DNA of 64,000 nt from Sanderia malayensis (GCA_013076295.1 RQOL01000449.1:62001-126000); one strand, 5' to 3'; positions 48,063 through 61,500 are shown, numbered from the stretch's first letter. Numbers and translations: made by a program. The notes: generated by a model from the sequence alone, not told the origin.

Positions 48063-48878
48063 CAAACACTTGTGGAAAGTTTAAATGGGGAAAATCGTGC
48101 AAATAGCGCCTGAAAAATTCATAACTTTGACTCTGTTTTCATTGGGCCTAAGTGTTGCAAGCATACCTAAGCAACGCCTACTACAAAAACTACAACTATT
48201 TCAACTCAAAATACTAAACAAAGCTATCACCTGTGTTCCCAATTGTTTCCTGCATTTCTCCAGGGTCTTTGAAACAATTAGCAGCTCTTTACAAAGAAAA
48301 TTCAGCTCGTAAAACACTTTGAAAGGCGCCCTTTGTGTGCAAAACAAAAACACGCGTCTTCTCCAAAAGTACCTGCTGCAACCGGGGGCGAATAACGAAA
48401 AACGACCGAAAATTCGCATGCGTCGCCCGCAACCGAGGGCGAGAAACGAAAATTGATCGACATCCCACGTGGGTCGCGCGAAAAGAGCCAATCAAATTGC
48501 AGGGAAAGTCGAAACGGGTCACGTGAAGAGCGAATATCTTGTTCGAAAATGGAGTTCGGGACGCGAATTTGGAAGTTTCGCCAGCGTAAACCGTAGTTTT
48601 TTCGTGATAGCACAATTAGCAGAATAATTAATGGAATAATTCAATATTTGGGAGAAATTCGAAAAACAAAATCCATTACCCTGGTTAAATTAATAAAGTA
48701 AACATTCAGTGTGAATTTCATTGCCATATATCCACATACAAAAAAGCCTTTGTGATTACACGGTTCGCCGTTTCGGTCCATTGTTTTGGGGCGTTCGACC
48801 TATTGTTTCGGGTCGAATCTATTGTTTTAGGCAGAGTTTCGCCACCGTCACGTGACATCGCAGAATAGTAATATTAGA
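48063..48878 (-). other. Helitron 5' subterminal block (minus copy)
   Basis: Inverted match to 31230-32040, ending AATAGTAATATTAGA at 48878. GC-richer than the surroundings, with CACGTG motifs. Open frames at 48085-48312 and 48289-48615 mirror those of the other copy; their coding status is doubtful. Confidence 0.75.
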
Positions 48879-49734
48879 TTTTATTTTTCATGTTGCATTG
48901 AATAGTATGTTCAAGCAGTTTTTTAAGTCTTTGTAGGCAATCATATGTTCTCCAATTTGTTAATATATTTCTGTACTTTGTAGTATAGAAATATTGTTAA
49001 TATACTTTTATACTTTATACTTTGTAGTACCCTTCATTGATAAATACACAGAGAATGAAGAAGATGCATGATTGATGATAGAATATTAAGAACACACAAC
49101 AAAGGTTGAAAGGAGATGACTTCAACTTATAAATTTTATAGTTGCAACAAAAACTGTATATCTTACAACATAAATGTACTATTTACCTGAATATAATTTA
49201 CCAGTGAAGCGTGCAACATTACATCTGCTTCTCTTGAAAAGTCTTCATTTTTGTAGTCATTTCTCATAACTAAATTTCACACTATCAGGCCACTACCAGG
49301 GTATTTCCACCACACATATTAACAATATTTACGCATTCTGTGACATTTCCAGGAGGCCTCGATTTCAGTTATCCATATTTTATTATACGAGGCCATCTTC
49401 AATCTGTTGCCATGGTGTTCATATTCAAAATTATCTTCACAACGCAACGCGCCAAAAATATTTTCCGTTCGTGTTCATCACTGTCAAAAGTAGAGCCACA
49501 AGTCAACAGGTAAATTGTTTTTAACTCATTACTAATAATTTATACTTTTACATATTAATAAAGACATTTACAAATAATGCCCAAATTTATTACTTTTCAT
49601 TATTTCTCATGCCCATACATGCACAACTATGTATTTCCATGTATTTAATCACTGATGATATTCCTTTTCCAGTCTTCGTTTAGTTTTTGTTGTTGAACCT
49701 TCCTATAGTGAAGAAAAAAAGATTTCGGTATGTA

Positions 49735-50560
49735 CTTTCAGTTCAATGCTATTTGGATAATGAGATTTTCCTTTACTATTATGATCACCAACCAGATGTG
49801 TAACTTACTACTTACCATTTCAATCACAATTATCTTATTCTTTTTCCAGTATTTGCAGTTTGGCAGTTGCCCTGCCATTGATTTTTATTTTGTTTAGCAT
49901 ATTTTCGGAATGTACTTTCAGTTCAATATTACTTGCATAACGAGGTTCTCCATTACTATTGTCTTCACCAAGCATATGTACAACTTACTACTTAGCATTT
50001 AAATCACAATTATCTTCTTCTTTTTCAGTATTTGCAGTTTGGCAGTTGCCCTTTCATTTTTATTTCGTTCAGATTTTCGGTATGTACTTTCAGTTCAATG
50101 TTAATTAGATAATGAGATTTCCTTTACTATTATGATCACCAACCATATGTATTAATTACTACTTACCATTTAAATCACAATTATCTTTTTCCAGTATTTG
50201 CAGTTTGGCAGTTGCCCTTTATTTTTAATTTTCTTCAGATTTTCGGTATGTGCTTTCATTTCCATGTTAATAAGATAATGAGATTCTCCATTACTATTAT
50301 CTTCACCAAGCATAGGTATAACTTACTACTTACCATTTCAACCACAATTATCTTATTCTTTTTCCACCATTTCCAGTTTGGCCTTTGATTTCTACTTTGT
50401 TCATATTTTGGTATGTACTTTTCTTTCAATGTCATTTACATAATGAGATTCTCCATTAATATTATGTTCACAAAGCATATGTATAACTTACTGCTTATGA
50501 TTTGAATCACTATTATCTTATTGCTTTTCCAGTATTTGCAGTTTGGTAACTATCCTTTGA
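49735..50560 (+). repeat. Leader repeat array, about 5 units of 160-180 bp (plus copy)
   Basis: Same unit as 43660-45690 but half as many copies and more diverged. Repeats of TTTTTCCAGTATTTGCAGTT and CGGTATGTACTTTCAG-type segments occur at about 49735, 49915, 50085, 50250 and 50410. Confidence 0.85.
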
Positions 50561-50675
50561 TTTTGTATGATATTATATTATTTTGCAACAGTACTGCTTC
50601 ATGTAAATATATTCTTTTTTCACATATCAATGATTAAAGAAAAACTACTTTTATTTGTTTGCTTTAAGGTTCGCT

Positions 50676-51182
50676 ATGGCTACAAGTGCTAAAAGAAAGC
50701 CTGAGCCAGAAAAAAAAATAGTTGTATGGCTTGGTGATAAAGTCAAAGTAATTATAGCTAATATATTAATTCATATTTCATCAGTTTTTAAGCACTTCAC
50801 TATAATTAATTCAATTCTGTCATTCTTTGCTTTTGTATCCTAGGAAATAACATACAGAGACATTTTTAGTCTCAAGAGGGAATGTGCTGCCCAATTCGAA
50901 GAATTGGGCAGGAACAAAAAGTTCTCCTTGAACGACAAGGAGGGGAGGAGACTCCCCACAAAAGACATAGTGTAAGTATACCTTCTGTATTTGAAGCTCA
51001 GTTGTTCTATTGATATCTTCCAGATATTGTATAATATCCTTCCACCAAAAAACAACCTGTAACATAATTGTGTATTCACAGATCACAGAAGGAGGCCTTT
51101 ATTAAAATTGGCAGAGGCCAAAGAAAGGCAAAACAAGAGAAAAAGGGTGGGAAGGCCACCCAAGAATTTTCTAGAACTTTGA
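50676..51182 (+). CDS. 97-residue AT-hook accessory protein of the Helitron (plus copy), three exons
   Basis: Exons 50676-50747, 50844-50971 and 51089-51182 with GT-AG borders, open through to TGA. ATG follows an acceptor-like TTTGCTTTAAG|GTTCGCT, so the leader repeats may be spliced onto it. The protein starts MATSAKRKPEPEKK, has EELGRNKKFSLNDKEGRRL in exon 2, and RKRVGRPPKNFLEL at the end (AT-hook core GRP). Exon sizes are identical to the minus copy. I know of no standard Helitron accessory gene of this type; RPA, OTU and endonuclease are the usual ones. Confidence 0.6.
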
Positions 51183-51299
51183 TGGTGGCCATGCCCACCC
51201 AAAGGGCTATAAAAATTATGCAGGACATGTGTAAATAGTTTCTTAACTAATTTACACATGTCCTGTTTTTGACCATGCATGAAAGAGACAATCATGAAA

Positions 51300-53068
51300 T
51301 CAAAACCACTACATTAACACAAAATATAAAGTAAAATTATCCACTTTTCCATACAAAAAATTTTTAAAACATTTCACATTTTTTGTTCATGCATGGTCAA
51401 AGTTTTATTATTCCTAATATATTTGTTCATATTATATGTTCCAAATGTTCTATTTTATATGTTCCAAATGTTCCAAATTATATGTTCCAGTATTTTTAAT
51501 ATTTCAAGCACATTTTTAATAATTCAGAAAGCTTTATCAGTTATAAATGTTGACATGATTTCGTTGCAAAACCTTCACTTAATAACTTACCCAATGCATG
51601 GTATTCACTTTCATGAATGCGATGTTGCAGTTGCACCAGATAACGGTGGTCATTTATTCCCAGTATGATTCTTTTTTAAGCGATTTTTGCAATCTAAACT
51701 CAGAAAATGAAACTGGAGTTAACACATTTTGAACAGTGAGTCAAAATACTTTATACATACTCTTCAGATGGAAATGATTTAAGAAGATGCAGTTGGATTC
51801 TCACCATGCGTTTCTTCCTCATCAAACTATACTTGGCATGCCATTGCCATGATGTAGATGTAATGATGTCATTCAATTTCACGTGCAATTTCGCCCTCCT
51901 ACCTTTTTAACTCTGAGGGATGAGGGGAATTCCCTTTTCACTAACAAGTTTCCCGCCTTTTTAAGCACCTGACGTGTATAAACCAATCGTGGGAGCTGTA
52001 TAGTACAATAGAAATCCCGCCTCTGATTATTCGCACAATTAGATTTTGCCTAATTTAATTTAGTTGTCGAAGTTATCGATAGGATATAATTATATTGAAT
52101 TATTTATCGCTGAGTAAGTATTACGAATGTTGTTTTTTCTAGCAACCTATCATTATAACCTAAACAGCTTTTTCATCGCTATTTCCCTTAATAAATGTCA
52201 ATATTTTTGTTCTTCTTTCTATGCATTTCATGGCAAGAACAGGTTACGTGTTGTTCAGGCATCATATTTTTTATTAAATATTTATTTCAAGTTTATTAAT
52301 AACTATTATCTTTCTTTTCTTACCATAGTTTTGAAAGACACAAGGCTCGGTAAGAAATGAATTTATTCATTGCAGTTTTTCCTTCTCAGTATACCTCTTT
52401 AATTATTTGTTTACTTTATAAAAAGAGGCCCACTTTGGTCGATTTTCAAATAACGGACACCTCCCTTTTACAAACTTCTTTCAATAATTATGAAATGATA
52501 TCTTCGTTACTTATGATTTTTAAATGTAACCTATGTGCAGCGAGCTACTCTTTACCACGGATAAAAACATCATTTTTTTTATGCATCTGGAATATTATGA
52601 AGAAACATTTATGGCGCCGTTTTTAACAAATTTACCCTGTAACCAAATTTGTTGAATTCTTGATAACTGCCCTGGATTCAACAAGTTAATTTTCATTACG
52701 TACAGGTTTTCGGAGCCTCTTTTTATGATTCGTTTATTCATGTCAACAATAATTTTGATTTCAATTTACTTTCTTCCATTTTAGTAGCTGTTTACATTAC
52801 AGAAACGAGCGCAGTTTAACGTGAGGGTTTTCATAAAATTTACATTATATTACATAGCATTACTTTTATAACAATGATTTATTTACAACACTATACTTAA
52901 CACTACCATACTCTTTAAATACATAATATTTACTTCTTTGTGTTGCAGCTTTACACAGGGCTATAATTATTTCCATTGTTGTTGCTATTGAGGCCAAGCA
53001 ATAACATTTACAATAATATTGCCTAATTTAATTTGTCCCTGCTTCTTTTCCATATCACAACTTGCACC
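51300..53068 (+). other. Intergenic region of Helitron between the AT-hook and Rep-helicase genes (plus copy)
   Basis: About 1.8 kb, AT-rich, collinear with the complement of 41413-43287. Contains a GGAACAT/ATGTTCC-type short repeat near 51435-51490 and probably the Rep-helicase promoter near its end. No domain-bearing ORF. Confidence 0.5.
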
Positions 53069-56000
53069 ATGCCGCGTAAGTCCAGGAAAAGTATAACGGG
53101 CGACAGGCGTAGAAATCAAGTGCGGGAGAATGTGCAGCATAGGAGACAGATCAATCAACAGCTTCACCTCAACAGACAGGAAATGCCGATAACTACTTGC
53201 AGCAGTCAACGATCTTCAACAATTGCAGCTCGAAAACCGTCAGCTAGAAGCCCCTGAATATCAGCCATTTCCAGCACAGTATCCTCTTCCAGAGATACAG
53301 CCAATGGAGATGGACATGGAACCAGAGCTTCCCATTCTGAACCAAGAGCTTCCAGCAGCAGAACAGCCTGCAGACATCGAGATGCACGACGCAGTTCCAG
53401 TACCCGATGAAAATCAGATACCAGAACCCGTTGAAGATCAGCAAATGCAAGTTGACAACCCTGTCCCCGAGAACAATGAAGCTGAAAACCTCATCCCCTT
53501 CTCGCCATTACCACACCACTTGAATAAAATGACCGGAACATGCATTCATTGTGGTGCAAAGTACTTCAAAGAAGAACTTAACTCCCGAAAACAATACAAC
53601 AAGTGTTGTATGGGAGGTTTAATCACTCTGGATCAAATTGAACCACCTCCAAACAGTGTCATGCATTTGTACACTGGTGATACTGCCGAATCAAAGTATT
53701 TCTTAAAGCACTTCCGCCAATACAACTCACTAATGGCCATGGCATCATGGAAGGCTAATATTGTACGTCATGCTAGAGCTGGACCACCAGTTATCACAAT
53801 TCATGGAAAGGCATATCACATGACTGGTAACTGATACAATATGATTCCAGTCATTATCAATAAAACGTATTATTTGTTTATGCTGGCTACGATTGAATTT
53901 TTGTTTCCCTAACTTATGCTTTGAATCATTAACAGGTGTAACAGAAACAGACAGATCCAGAAAATATGCAGAACTTTACATCATGGATACGCAACAAGCA
54001 TTGCAGGAACGGCAAAACACTGCAGGAGAACAGCGTCTTGATTTGGACATTGTTGCACTTCTCCAGAATGAATTAATGGCAGTCAATCGATTTGCACAAC
54101 ATTTTCGAAGCATGGGTGAAATATTGGAGGAACAGCGGCAGCAAGCTATTGCAAACGATCAGCCTGTTCCGACATTCAAAATGATCATAACAGGTCGCCC
54201 ACAACAAGATCGCAGATACGATAATCCAACTGCCAGAGAAATTGCAGCTATATATACTGTACAAAATGGAGGTGCACCAAATCCTGACGACAGAGAACTG
54301 CAAGTTCAAACAAGACGCGGAGATCTCATGAAGATTTACGCAACCAGTCCAAGTGCCGATCCTCTCACGTATCCATTGATGTTCTTTCACGGTGACAGAG
54401 GATACAGTTTGGACCTTCAACGGTTGCCTACTGCAAATGTAAGAGATCGACAACACATCAATCGTGATCGCCGTACAAGACTGACTCTCACCGAATACTA
54501 TTTATACAGAATCCAAATCAGGGATGCATTCTCAGCCATCCACATTGCATCACTTCTATTTCAACAGTATCTGGTAGATGCATATACGAAGATAGAAGGC
54601 AATAAACTGCACTGGATTATGAATAATCAACGTCAGCTTCGTGTTGACACATATCGTGGCCTGATGGATCATCTCCACAGAAGAGCTGAAATCGAAAACC
54701 AGATGGCCAGGGCTAACAATCCGAATCAGCCCGTACATATTGATGTTGGCCGTGTTATCATTCTACCCTCAACATTTCCTGGCAGCCAAAGAAACATGTA
54801 TCAACACTTTCAAGATGCAATGACAATCGTAAGGAAGTATGGCAAGCCAGACATCTTCCTCACAATGACTGCCAATCCTAAATGGAAGGAGATAGAAGAA
54901 AACATTCTACCACACCAGACGGCCAATGATCGACCGGACATTGTCACACGAGTATTTCAACTCAAACTCAAAGAACTACTTGAAGACATTCTGCACAAGC
55001 ACATTCTTGGACATGTCACAGCTCATGTGTATGTCATAGAATTTCAGAAGAGAGGACTACCACACGCACATATGATTCTGTTTCTTTCACAAGCTGATAA
55101 ACCGAGAACACCACAACAGGTATTTTTGAAATGTACTACTAATTCTATCTCTCATTCTTAAATTTATATCCAATGCACAGTACAACTATTCTGTACGTCA
55201 TTTCTATTATAAAATTGTTGATTATCATATTCATTATCAGGTGGATCAACTGATATCAGCAGAGATTCCAGACCCACAGGATGCAAAATACCACAAGTTG
55301 GTCCTAAAACACATGACACATGGACCCTGTGGAAATTTAAATCCTCGATGCGTATGCATGGAAAACAACAAATGCAAAAAGCACTTTCCGAAAGAACAAG
55401 TTGCTGAAACTCAAATCAATGTCAACGGCTATCCTCTCTACAGACGACGCTGTCTTCATCCAGTCAATGTGAATGATCGCATTCTGGATGATACTTGGGT
55501 AGTGCCACACAACAGACACCTACTAATCAAATATCAGTGTCATATCAACGTGGAAATATGCAGTACAGTAAAAAGTGTCAAGTACATTTTCAAATATATC
55601 CACAAAGGACATGATATGGCACATGTTGAAATTCTTGAAGAAAATCAACAACAAGTACCTCAAGATATTGAACACGACGAGGTGCGCCAATACATCAACG
55701 CAAGATATATTGGACCACATGAAGCTGTCTATCGGCTTATGCAGTTCCCATGCACGACAAAAGCCACACAGTCAAACGGCTTTCTGTTCATCTACCATTT
55801 GAGCAACAAGTCATCTTTCATGACAATGATGACGAACAAAGACTCAACAACATTGGTGATAGAACAACACTTACAGCATGGTTTGAACTCAACCAGCAAG
55901 ATCCAGCTGCACGTCAGTACCTCTATCATGAGATACCAGAGCATTATGTCTTCCAGGAACGTTCCAAAACATGGACAGCCAGACAACGAAGAACAATGCC

Positions 56001-58134
56001 AATCATTGGTAGAGTAACTCAAGTGCAGCCGAGACCTTGCGAGCAAAAATTTGCACTCAGACTTTTGCTATTGCATCAACGAGGAGCTACTTCATTTGAA
56101 GACCTTCGTACAGTAGAAGGTAATCTATGTGACTCCTTCAAAGATGCAGCACTAGCTCTAGGGCTATTAGAAGATGATGCCGAAGTCACACGTTGCCTTG
56201 ATGAAGCTGTCATCTTCAATATGCCTTCACAACTCAGACAGTTGTTTGCATCATTGCTACTCTTTCAAACGCCATCAGACATCAGAACTCTCTTCAATGC
56301 CTTCAAAGAAGCAATGAGTGAAGACTTTGTCAGACGTGATCAACTAACAATCCAGACATAACCTTCCAAGACAGACACATGTATCAATGTCTACTTGATA
56401 TTGACAACAATTTGAAGGTTCATGGTTTGTCCATCACGAATTACGATCACCTTCCTCAGCTACCGGCCGACTTTGTCATTCAAGAACAAGGTGATTTACA
56501 ACTTAACATGATGATATTCACTGTAATAATTTAGCCAACATATACTTCTATTTATCCCAAATGAAACTGTTGTTTATGTTTCAGAGGAAGATCACATGGA
56601 TGTTGAAAACGAAAGAGAGCAAGGAGAAGAAATGCGCGCTGCATTGAATCCAGAACAACGAGTTGTTTACACAGCCATTATTGGAGCAATTGACGCGCAA
56701 TCTGAACAGAACTGTCACTTTCTCGACGGACCAGCTGGCACAGGGAAAACATTTCTCTACAACACGTTGGTTCGTAATCTTCATGCATCTGGACACAAAG
56801 TTCAGTGCATGGCTTGGTCAGGAATTGCAGCAACACTACTTATCAATGGCAGAACATCGCATTCGCAATTCCAAATTCCAATACCATTGAAGCTGGAATC
56901 AACATGCAATGTCAAGAGACAGAGCCGAAGAGCACAGTGTTGCGTGAAACAACCCTGTTCATATGGGATGAAGCTTCAATGATACCAGCATTGGCATTAC
57001 AAGCAGTTGACAGACTGCTTCGGGATATCACAAGAGTTGAAAAGCCATTTGGTGGCAAATTCATGTTACTTGGTGGCGATTTCAGACAGGTCTTACCTGT
57101 TGTTCCCAAAGCAGGAAGGGAGAAAATCGTATCAGAGAGTCTTAAATCATATCAAATCAGTGATTTGTGGGCACAGTTTCAACAACATCGCCTGCACACA
57201 AACATGAGAGCTGTTCAAGATGAATCTTACAGAGAATTCTCAGAATGGCTCCTAAGACTCGGCAATAAACAAGAACCACATGATGCACTTGACAATATCA
57301 CTTTGCCACATCAAATATGCACATCTTCGCAAGAGGAAATGCTCAACTTCATATATCCCCAGCCTAATACACCACAGTCGCCCCTCATGCTGGATCCGGT
57401 AACCATGTCAGAACGTTGTTGTCTTACCCCAAAGAATGACTTTTCACATCAAATCAATGACATCATTCTGGAAAGACTACAGACTCCTGACAGAACATAC
57501 TACAGCATAGACAGTGTGATAACAGAGGATCCAGATGAGGAGGCGGCATATCCAATTGAGTTTATCAACAATCTAACTCCTAACGGAATGCCATTACATC
57601 GACTTAGACTCAAGGTATAATTTGCTATGTACTATTATACATTAATTCTACACTTATTTTAAATATTAATAATGTCCTCGATGATACACATTGTAATCTG
57701 AACATCTCTTATTTAAGGTTGGTGCAACAATCATTCTTCTAGGAATCTAAATCCAAAGAAAGGTCTTTGCAATGGCACAAGACTCATTTTACGCCATCTC
57801 CGACGTAACGTGATCACAGCAGAGATCATCACGAAGGAACACAGAGGCCAGCAGGTCATGATTCCCAGAATAACATTGTCAACACAAGACACTGAGATGC
57901 CGTTCAACATCAAGCGACGGCAATTTCCAGTCAGACTAGCATACTGCCTTACTATCAACAAGCACAGGGACAATCTCTCAGGTATGTTGGTTTGTATTTA
58001 CCTGAGCCCGTGTTCACACATGGTCAGTTATATGTGGCCATGTCAAGAGCAACATCATTTGACGGGCTCAAAGTATTCCTCCCAGAGGAAACACACAGGA
58101 AGACAAAAACATTGTCTTCCAAGAAGTCCTGTAA
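53069..58134 (+). pseudogene. Helitron Rep-helicase (plus copy), five exons, about eight single-base deletions
   Basis: Exons 53069-53826, 53936-55119, 55241-56490, 56585-57614 and 57718-58134 match the minus copy exon for exon. Exon 2, with the HUH motif GLPHAHMILF, is fully open. Exon 3 carries CVCMENNKCKKHF and KYIFKYIHKGHDM, the Rep tyrosine motif. Exon 4 has GPAGTGKT and GGDFRQVLPV. Compared with the sister copy, one base is missing at two places in exon 1 (near 53165 and 53188), two in exon 3 (near 55750 and 56347), one in exon 4 (near 56937) and three in exon 5 (near 57740, 57962, 58107). As assembled it cannot give a full protein. The deletion-only pattern leaves open that some are consensus errors. 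Upstream neighbour: the AT-hook gene, same strand. Confidence 0.8.
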
Positions 58135-60194
58135 AGGTCTTCACAAACTTTGCAGCATAAATTGCGTTGCTCACAGAGGGTGTCAGTCTACCAAAATGCA
58201 CATACACAAATACGGGGCTCAGATTGTGGTTCTAGCGGATCGGCATTGCACTACAGTGTGATGTTCCCTGTTTGATATCAGCACAACACTCAGAAAGCAA
58301 AGCCGTAAAAGCTTTTGAACATTGCTGGTTTGCCACGCCACTCCAGTCAATAAGATCCGCCAAAGAACGATCCGGACACTTTCACAACACTCCAGTGTCC
58401 GGGGGTGTTCGCCAACAGCAACAACACGATCTGGGTCCTCAGGTAGCACCCGTATCAGAAGAGATATGCTTTGCCATGCTCTCCGATATTGCCTATGGGA
58501 GTATGGCTTTCCTTTTCTCTGTGAAAACTGCAATCTCTCCATTAACCATACTGTTTTAACAATAATTAGCATTGGATTACCCCTCTCAACCAATTACTCA
58601 TTTACTATTCATTATAACAAAATATAGATGACCCTGATATTATTTATATCCAAATTTAAATTGCAGTTTTCATAACAAGAAACCTCGAACAAAGGTTACC
58701 CCTTGAAGTTGGTGTTCGAGCTTTAAACTAATGTAACCGGCAATCTTCTTTTTTTACTACTACCAAACTTAATGGTGAAAACGCATTAATATGTGTCACG
58801 CGAGTATGAATTCCTATTGAACAATGCTGTCGACATTGCTGAACACTCCACATGATGAAGAAATCAATACTATTTACAGACGGGACAAATTATCTCTCAT
58901 TCATGTTCACTATTCGATTTATAAAACATGAACATTAAATGGACATCAGAAGTATGTGTACATATTTATTCATGCATGTTAAAGCTCATGTTTTCCTTTA
59001 TGAAATTGTATGCCAAAAGTTTTTATAGTTGTGTGTAGCACATAGTTTGAGCTATCATGAATGATACTTACTTTTTACCGTTTATGTACTAATACATTAT
59101 ATGCAAAAACAATGCAGGATTAATCTACTCTCTTCTAATTTACTGAGCTTCGTCAATGTGCGTTCTTAATGAGATGCATTTCTGCTCTTCTTCTTCGTCA
59201 ATAATAGCCCTTTATCAGCCATTGAAACGAGGTCGTTGAGAAACTTTGGCCTCTTTTCCATCAATGCTCAACGATAACTTTTGAAATATGAATTTGAAAC
59301 AACTTGGCTTTGCATCACAAAAAGATCATCAAACAGGACAACTTATAATTGGGAAACTATTTCCAAATTTACAGGGGACATTTTCAATGTATGTTACAGG
59401 TAATACACTTACACTTGATTTTTAACTTATTCCCAATTCCATTTCATCAAATTGTTTAACCATCTTAATTTTGGTTAGGCCATGAAAGCTTATTGCAACG
59501 AAATCGAAAATTTTGATTAGTTATTTGATACCTTTATAGTTTATTTGCTTCAGAAATAGATGTTTTATGCCCTGACTACATGTGCCTGCCAGTCTTAGCT
59601 TGGATTTAAACTAATTCTTGAAGTATTTACCAATTTATTGATTCCTTTTGTTCATTGCCTCCATGCATGTGTCACAAGAAAAATATATTGACATCCTCAT
59701 CAAACTATTGTTATTTTTAATACTGATGATGGATGAAGCATTCGTAGACCAGTGGAAAAATGATTTTCACTCAGTTTGCATTTCCAACATCTTTTTTCAT
59801 CTAATCCACAAGGGCTATTCATGAATATGCCTGCACAACTATCATGTTGTCCTATTATTCTATAACTATAATATCGTCATTTCATTGATTATTAATTCTT
59901 CCTTTTTCCTATATGATTCTTAGTGAAACAAATACTGAAGTGATTAACCGAAGCTGTCAATGTCACTAATACTTGCTATTCACACCATGCAAATGTCAAA
60001 TGACTGAAACAAACATTAACCACACTATGCATGAAAAGTCAAAGAAATCCTTGAAAAACTCATGAAAGGAGAATTCTGTTTATGTAAGTTTCTATCACAT
60101 TGTAATTTAATTAGCTTTTGTGTCATGTTATTGCCTCATAGACTGATCTGGGACACAATAACAATGTATTACTTTTATCCTTGGGAGACAACAT
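58135..60194 (+). other. Helitron 3' non-coding region (plus copy)
   Basis: Collinear with the complement of 33986-36297, shortened by about 100 bp at the array boundary (CCTTGGGAGACAAC joins the array directly). No recognisable gene. Confidence 0.55.
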
Positions 60195-61500
60195 TGTACG
60201 TGGGGTTGAAAGAGGCATGAGCGATGCGAATGCAGCGCACGAAGTGCGCCCTACAGTCAATGTTTCTTGATATAGATAGACAGGCGAGCGCAGCGAGCTA
60301 ACCTATTGTACGTGGGGTTGAAAGAGGCATGAGCAAGCGAATGCAGCGCACGAAGTGCGCCCTATCAATCAATGTTTCTTATAATAGATAGACAGGCGAG
60401 CGCAGCGAGCTAACCCATTGTAAGTGGGTTGAAAGGGCATGAGCGAAGCAATGCAGCACACGAAGTGCGCCTATCAGTCAATGTTTCTTGATAATAGATA
60501 GACAGGCGAGCGCAGCGAGCTAACCCATTGTACGTGGGGTTGAAAGAGGCATGAGCAAGCGAATGCAGCGCACGAAGTGCGCCCTATCAATCAATGTTTC
60601 TTGATAATAGATAGACAGGCGAGCGCAGCGAGCTAACCCATTGTAAGTGGGGTTGAAAGGGCATGAGCGAAGCAAATGCAGCACACGAAGTGCGCCTATC
60701 AGTCAATGTTTCTTGATAATAGATAGACAGGCGAGCGCAGCGAGCTAACCCATTGTACGTGGGGTTGAAAAGGCATGAGCGATGCGAATGCAGCGCACGA
60801 AGTGCGCCCTACCAGTCAATGTTTCTTGATGATAGATAGATAGGCGAGCGCAGCGAGCTAACCTATTGTACGTGGGTTGAAAGAGGCATGAGCGAAGCGA
60901 ATGCAGCGCTCGAAGTGCGCCCTATCAGTCAATGTTTTTGATAATAGATAGACAGGCGAGCGCAGCGAGCTAACCCATTGTACGTGGGGTGAAAAGAGGC
61001 AAGCAAAGCGAATGCAGCACACGAAGTGCGCCCTATCAATCAATGTTTCTTTATAATAGATAGACAGGCGAGCAGCGAGCTAACCCATTGTAAGTGGGGT
61101 TGAAAGGGGCATGAGCGAAGCAAATGCAGCGCACGAAGTGCGCCAATCAGTCAATGTTTCTTGATAATAGATAGACAGGCGAGCGCAGCGAGCTAACCCA
61201 TTGTACGTGGGTTGAAAGAGGCATGAGCGAAGCGAATGCAGCGCACGAAGTGCGCCCTATTAGTCAATGCTTCTTGATAATAGATAGACAGGCGAGCGCA
61301 GCGAGCTAACCCATTGTACGTGGGGTTGAAAGAGGCATGAGCGAAGCGAATGCAGCGCACGAAGTGCGCCCTATTAGTCAATGTTTCTTGATAATAGATA
61401 GACAGGCGAGCGCAGCGAGCTAACCCATTGTACGTGGGGTTGAAAGAGGCATGAGCGAAGCGAATGCAGCGCACGAAGTGCGCCAACCAGATTAAGCTTC
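60195..61500. repeat. Helitron core minisatellite, 3' array of plus copy (about 11 units of 115 bp)
   Basis: Units of GAAGCGAATGCAGCGCACGA, GTGCGCC, TCAATGTTTCTTGATAATAG and GCGAGCGCAGCGAGCTAACC. Many units lack single bases (for example GCCTATCAG for GCCCTATCAG, TTGAAAGGGCATG variants), in contrast to the clean array at 32880-33985. Confidence 0.9.

Larger units (their letters stand above)
32870..48878 (-). mobile_element. Full-length Helitron, minus strand (16.0 kb), inserted in the plus-strand Helitron
   Basis: On the minus strand it begins TCTAATATTACTATTCTGCG at 48878 after A and ends GTGATGACCCCTAG at 32870 before T, so it is a canonical A|TC...CTAG|T insertion. It carries the same parts as its host element: 5' block, microsatellite, 5' core array, leader repeats, AT-hook gene, five-exon Rep-helicase and a 3' core array. 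Compared with the host copy it has longer leader repeats and a 3' array of 88-bp units instead of 115-bp units. No coding sequence other than the two genes was recognised. Confidence 0.9.
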
